DNA from: Legionella shakespearei DSM 23087
GTDB taxonomy: Bacteria; Pseudomonadota; Gammaproteobacteria; Legionellales; Legionellaceae
DNA length: 43,941 bases
Assembly (NCBI RefSeq): GCF_000373765.1
Contig: NZ_KB892396.1
Location: forward strand, 7,248-51,188
Direction of reading: 5' to 3'
Numbering within the stretch: the stretch's first letter is position 1; each line of letters starts with the position of its first letter. The notes below the pieces were generated by a model that was not told the origin of the DNA, ran no database searches, and saw only the letters and a list, made by a program, of their open reading frames with translations. Shown one piece after another: positions 41,561 through 43,941 of this stretch. The translations under genes and the position numbers were made by a program.

Positions 41561-42583
41561 ATGAGCAGACAATTAAATATAGCTATAGTGGGGGCTACAG
41601 GTGCTGTAGGAGAGACCTTTTTAACCGTACTGGAAGAGAGAAAATTTCCGGTAAAAACTCTTTACCCATTAGCCAGTTCTCGCTCAGCAGGTAAAACCGT
41701 CTTTTTTAAAAACGAGCAATTAGACGTTTTGGATTTAGCCGATTTTGATTTTTCCAAGGTAGATATTGCTTTATTTTCTGCCGGAGGCTCTGTATCTAAA
41801 GAGTTTGCACCAAAAGCAGTAGCAGCGGGATGTATTGTCGTTGATAACACGTCCTGTTTTCGTTATGAAGACGATATCCCTTTAGTAGTTCCTGAAGTGA
41901 ATGCCCATCGCATTGCTGACTACAAAAAGAGAGGCATTATTGCCAATCCCAATTGCTCGACCATTCAAATGGTTGTTGCTTTGAAACCTTTATATGATGT
42001 GGCCGGTATTGCACGCATTAATGTCGCCACGTATCAGTCAGTATCAGGTACGGGTAAAAAGGCAATCAGTGAGTTGATCTCTCAGGTAGCTGATCTGTTG
42101 AATGGCCGTCCCGCAAAGACTGATGTTTATCCGCAACAAATAGCTTTCAATGCTCTCCCGCATATTGATCAGTTTGAAGATAATGGGTACACGCGTGAAG
42201 AAATGAAAATGGTATGGGAAACACGTAAAATTATGGAAGATGAATCTATAATGGTTAATCCGACTGCGGTCAGAGTTCCAGCTATTTACGGCCATTCCGA
42301 GGCGATTCATGTGGAGTTGAAAAAACCGATGACGGCAGAAGATGCGCGTGCCATCCTGTCAAAAGCACCAGGTGTTAAAGTAGTCGATAATGTTGCCAAA
42401 TCTTCTTATCCTACAGTAATTAAAAACGCTGTGGGTCATGATGATGTATTTGTCGGACGTATCAGAAATGATATTTCTCATCCTTGCGGATTAAATTTAT
42501 GGGTGGTCGCAGACAACATCCGTAAAGGTGCCGCAACCAATGCGGTGCAAATTGCAGAAATTCTGCAAAGAGAATATTTGTAA
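41561..42583 (+). CDS. asd: Aspartate-semialdehyde dehydrogenase
   Basis: Reduces aspartyl phosphate to aspartate semialdehyde, the branch point for lysine/DAP, threonine and methionine. It has NADP motif VGATGAVGETFL (10-21), the catalytic Cys132 in ANPNCSTIQM and HVELKKPMTAEDA. The length is 340 residues, the short Asd type shared with Gram-positives and Pseudomonas. The start has gagggtaata ahead. Family B copy B4b is immediately upstream, so the promoter may be within it, or asd may be read from prmB-aroC. Confidence 0.95.
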   Translation: MSRQLNIAIVGATGAVGETFLTVLEERKFPVKTLYPLASSRSAGKTVFFKNEQLDVLDLADFDFSKVDIALFSAGGSVSKEFAPKAVAAGCIVVDNTSCFRYEDDIPLVVPEVNAHRIADYKKRGIIANPNCSTIQMVVALKPLYDVAGIARINVATYQSVSGTGKKAISELISQVADLLNGRPAKTDVYPQQIAFNALPHIDQFEDNGYTREEMKMVWETRKIMEDESIMVNPTAVRVPAIYGHSEAIHVELKKPMTAEDARAILSKAPGVKVVDNVAKSSYPTVIKNAVGHDDVFVGRIRNDISHPCGLNLWVVADNIRKGAATNAVQIAEILQREYL

Positions 42584-42625
42584 CCCCCTATGTAAGGGCT
42601 ACGACCCTGAATCCTGGGTATTCCC

Positions 42626-42693
42626 GGATCCACGTCGTCCTGAGCGCGTCTTTTTGCGCGAAGGATCTCCCGAAGTCGGCATGGTATTTGGAG
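42626..42693. repeat. Family A palindrome, truncated copy A6
   Basis: The left arm ggatccacgtcgtcctgagc ... gaaggatctcc is intact. The centre is shortened (cggcatggtatttggag) and the right arm is lost. The 350 bases from here to the next gene hold only the higB-like remnant. Confidence 0.8.
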
Positions 42694-42854
42694 CTCTTTT
42701 TTAAATTTCAAACGGACTTTGAGATGCGAAAACGCTGTATTACTTGATTTTTGTTATCTGTTACGCCACACATATACATATGATAAAAAAACTAGAAAGG
42801 GCTGCGTCTGCTTTTGGAGAATGGGGTAACTTCCGGGATTCAGGTAAAGCATAA

Positions 42855-42941
42855 AATAAATTGAAGATCATCCTTCAGTTGCTTGATGCTGCCTCAAAAC
42901 CCGAAGACCTTGATTTGCCGGGAATGAGATTTCATTCCTTA
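42855..42941 (+). pseudogene. Probable remnant of a HigB/RelE-type toxin gene
   Basis: A 29-codon stretch reads LKIILQLLDAASKPEDLDLP and then GMRFHSL. It matches the HigB toxin pattern (LDAA...DL..PPG.R.H.LKG). A stop codon lies two codons upstream, and the sequence loses similarity just after, in all three frames. No antitoxin gene is visible. It is read as a decayed fragment; the similarity is short and could be chance. Confidence 0.35.
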
Positions 42942-43044
42942 GTCAACAGGGTCATATTGCGTTGTGTTGCAGGGCTATGCTTTATTGAGTTGATTTGCTA
43001 CTCTGGAAGAGCGAAAAAACTTATTAAATGGAGAGGATACTTGA

Positions 43045-43794
43045 ATGAAAAAAGCCAGAGTGCTGTTTGGGTTAACTGGGATTGTTTTATGGGGTGGCGT
43101 ATCGGCGGGCACTATGGGCTCTGCTGTACCTGATGCTGCGTTCCGGTGGGTGGGAACCTTGAGTGTTGGTCCTGTGTGGTCAAAAGCTGGGGAGAATCAG
43201 AGTTTTTATTTAACGCCTGAGATAGAAAAGACTTATGTCGCGTATAAGTCGAGTAAGGCACTGGCATCTGGGGAGTTGTTTTTAGGAGGCCAAAAACGCT
43301 TGAGTGGTGATTGGCAGGGTCAGATGGGTCTGGCTTTGGGTCTTTCCGGGAATGCAAAAGCTCAAGGGATTATATGGGATGATAGCGACTCGCTATTGGA
43401 TAATCATGCGTATGCTTATAAGGTGCAGCATGGTCGTGTTGCGGTTAAGGGGAAATTACTTTATGACTGTGGCGGTTTGCTGACTCCCTGGATAAGTGGC
43501 AGTTTGGGGATTGGCTTTAACCGTGCACATGGGTTTAGCAATACGCCATTGATTTTTGAGGCCTTGTCTAATACTAATTTCGCGAGCCATACCCAAACAG
43601 CCTTTACGTATACGTTAGGCGTCGGCGTGCAAAAGAGCCTGAATGAGCACTGGCAGTTGGGGGCAGGTTATGAGTTTGCCGATTGGGGCAAGAGTGAGTT
43701 GGGGCGTGATGCGGGGCAAAGCTTAAACAGTGGCTTGAAGCTGAATCACCTGTACACCAACGGGGTGTTATTGAATGTGACGTACCTTTCATAA
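43045..43794 (+). CDS. Outer-membrane beta-barrel protein
   Basis: A 249-residue protein with signal peptide (KKARVLFGLTGIVLWGGVSA) and a mature part of alternating hydrophobic strands and Gly/Asn turns (SGELFLGGQKRLSGDWQGQM, TPWISGSLGIGFNRA, TYTLGVGVQKSL, HWQLGAGYEFADW). It ends LLNVTYLS, a beta-signal-like terminus. This is the barrel type found in many paralogous copies in Legionella. The start has gagagg upstream. The next exported protein begins 14 bases after its stop. Confidence 0.85.
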   Translation: MKKARVLFGLTGIVLWGGVSAGTMGSAVPDAAFRWVGTLSVGPVWSKAGENQSFYLTPEIEKTYVAYKSSKALASGELFLGGQKRLSGDWQGQMGLALGLSGNAKAQGIIWDDSDSLLDNHAYAYKVQHGRVAVKGKLLYDCGGLLTPWISGSLGIGFNRAHGFSNTPLIFEALSNTNFASHTQTAFTYTLGVGVQKSLNEHWQLGAGYEFADWGKSELGRDAGQSLNSGLKLNHLYTNGVLLNVTYLS

Positions 43795-43808
43795 GGACTT
43801 GGAGCATC

Positions 43809-43941
43809 ATGAGTAAACACAATAAGAAAACAAAAGGATGTTTAGGCATTTGGGTGGCGGGTGCCAGTCTATTGATAAGCAGTAGTGTGCACGCAGGCAT
43901 TCCGGTATGGACGTATTCGGCACCGAGTCCTGCAAGTGTGG
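43809..43941 (+). CDS. Exported protein, 5' part only
   Basis: ATG at 43809 with ggagcatc ahead opens a frame running off the window end (44 codons). It has basic residues, then the hydrophobic stretch GIWVAGASLLISSSVHAG with a likely cleavage after VHA. The mature part begins GIPVWTYSAPSPASV. Similar starts are found in Legionella on large exported proteins next to barrel proteins. It is probably in an operon with the preceding barrel gene. Confidence 0.65.
   Translation, partial: MSKHNKKTKGCLGIWVAGASLLISSSVHAGIPVWTYSAPSPASV

Noticed and set aside
42478-42711. Minus-strand frame over the end of asd and palindrome A6
   Set aside because: Its start part is repeat-derived and the rest is antisense to asd.

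Overview
The window looks like a chromosomal segment of a Legionella species (Legionellaceae, Gammaproteobacteria), from the L. pneumophila side of the genus or a near relative. The basis is a moderately AT-rich genome, a bdhA-patD pair like the one known from L. pneumophila, several proteins that look like Dot/Icm effectors, and candidate PmrA-type boxes ahead of three of them. I recognise no rRNA, tRNA, CRISPR array, transposase or prophage. About 44 genes are present, mostly housekeeping, with candidate effector genes interleaved between conserved operons.

Layout. 1-4.8 kb, minus strand: an alpha/beta hydrolase, dksA with a clear terminator, then the overlapping hemA-prfA-prmC operon. 5-9.8 kb: a small hypothetical, a second-type site-2 protease, comF divergent from bioC, and a PPP-fold phosphatase resembling the Wip effectors. 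10-12.8 kb, minus strand: a PP2C-type phosphatase whose motifs appear circularly permuted, then xseB-ispA. 13.2-20.8 kb, plus strand: radA, a PhyH-type dioxygenase, an FAD-linked oxidase, pilU, and a pentein-fold (deiminase/hydrolase) protein behind a PmrA-like box. 20.9-27.9 kb: a serine/threonine-type permease, a small exported protein, then bdhA-patD-adc-motA-motB packed on the minus strand, and a glycine-zipper lipoprotein. 28-35 kb: dapA with a BamC-like mini-lipoprotein, a DUF1704/MATCAP-like metallopeptidase, a Cys-rich exported protein, a 1024-residue candidate effector and murI. 35-39 kb, minus strand: yibN-like, grxC, secB, gpsA and a gene ending in a CaaX box, with an Smr-domain gene facing prmB-aroC. 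41.5-44 kb: asd, a probable higB remnant, an outer-membrane barrel protein and the start of another exported protein.

The most striking non-genic feature is the density of long intergenic palindromes. I sort them into at least five families, called A to F here. A: arms of about 42-45 bp, six copies. B: built on cgtagcccgtattagcg, about seven whole or partial copies. C: GC-rich nested hairpins, three copies. D: 36-bp perfect arms. E: one 133-bp copy. F: cccggctgcaagcagaccggg modules, usually next to A. They lie in convergent, divergent and co-directional gaps alike, are nested, and share central cores. One C copy is flanked by a 13-bp direct repeat, which points to a mobile or copy-paste origin.

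Functionally the core genes cover tetrapyrrole entry (hemA), translation termination and release-factor/L3 methylation (prfA, prmC, prmB), isoprenoids (ispA), biotin (bioC), lysine and shikimate pathways (dapA, asd, aroC), cell wall (murI), protein export (secB), redox (grxC), phospholipid (gpsA), recombination (radA, xseB, comF) and motility (motAB, pilU). The accessory genes look aimed at a eukaryotic host: two phosphatase-like proteins, a pentein enzyme, a putatively prenylated protein, a patatin lipase and a large helical protein.
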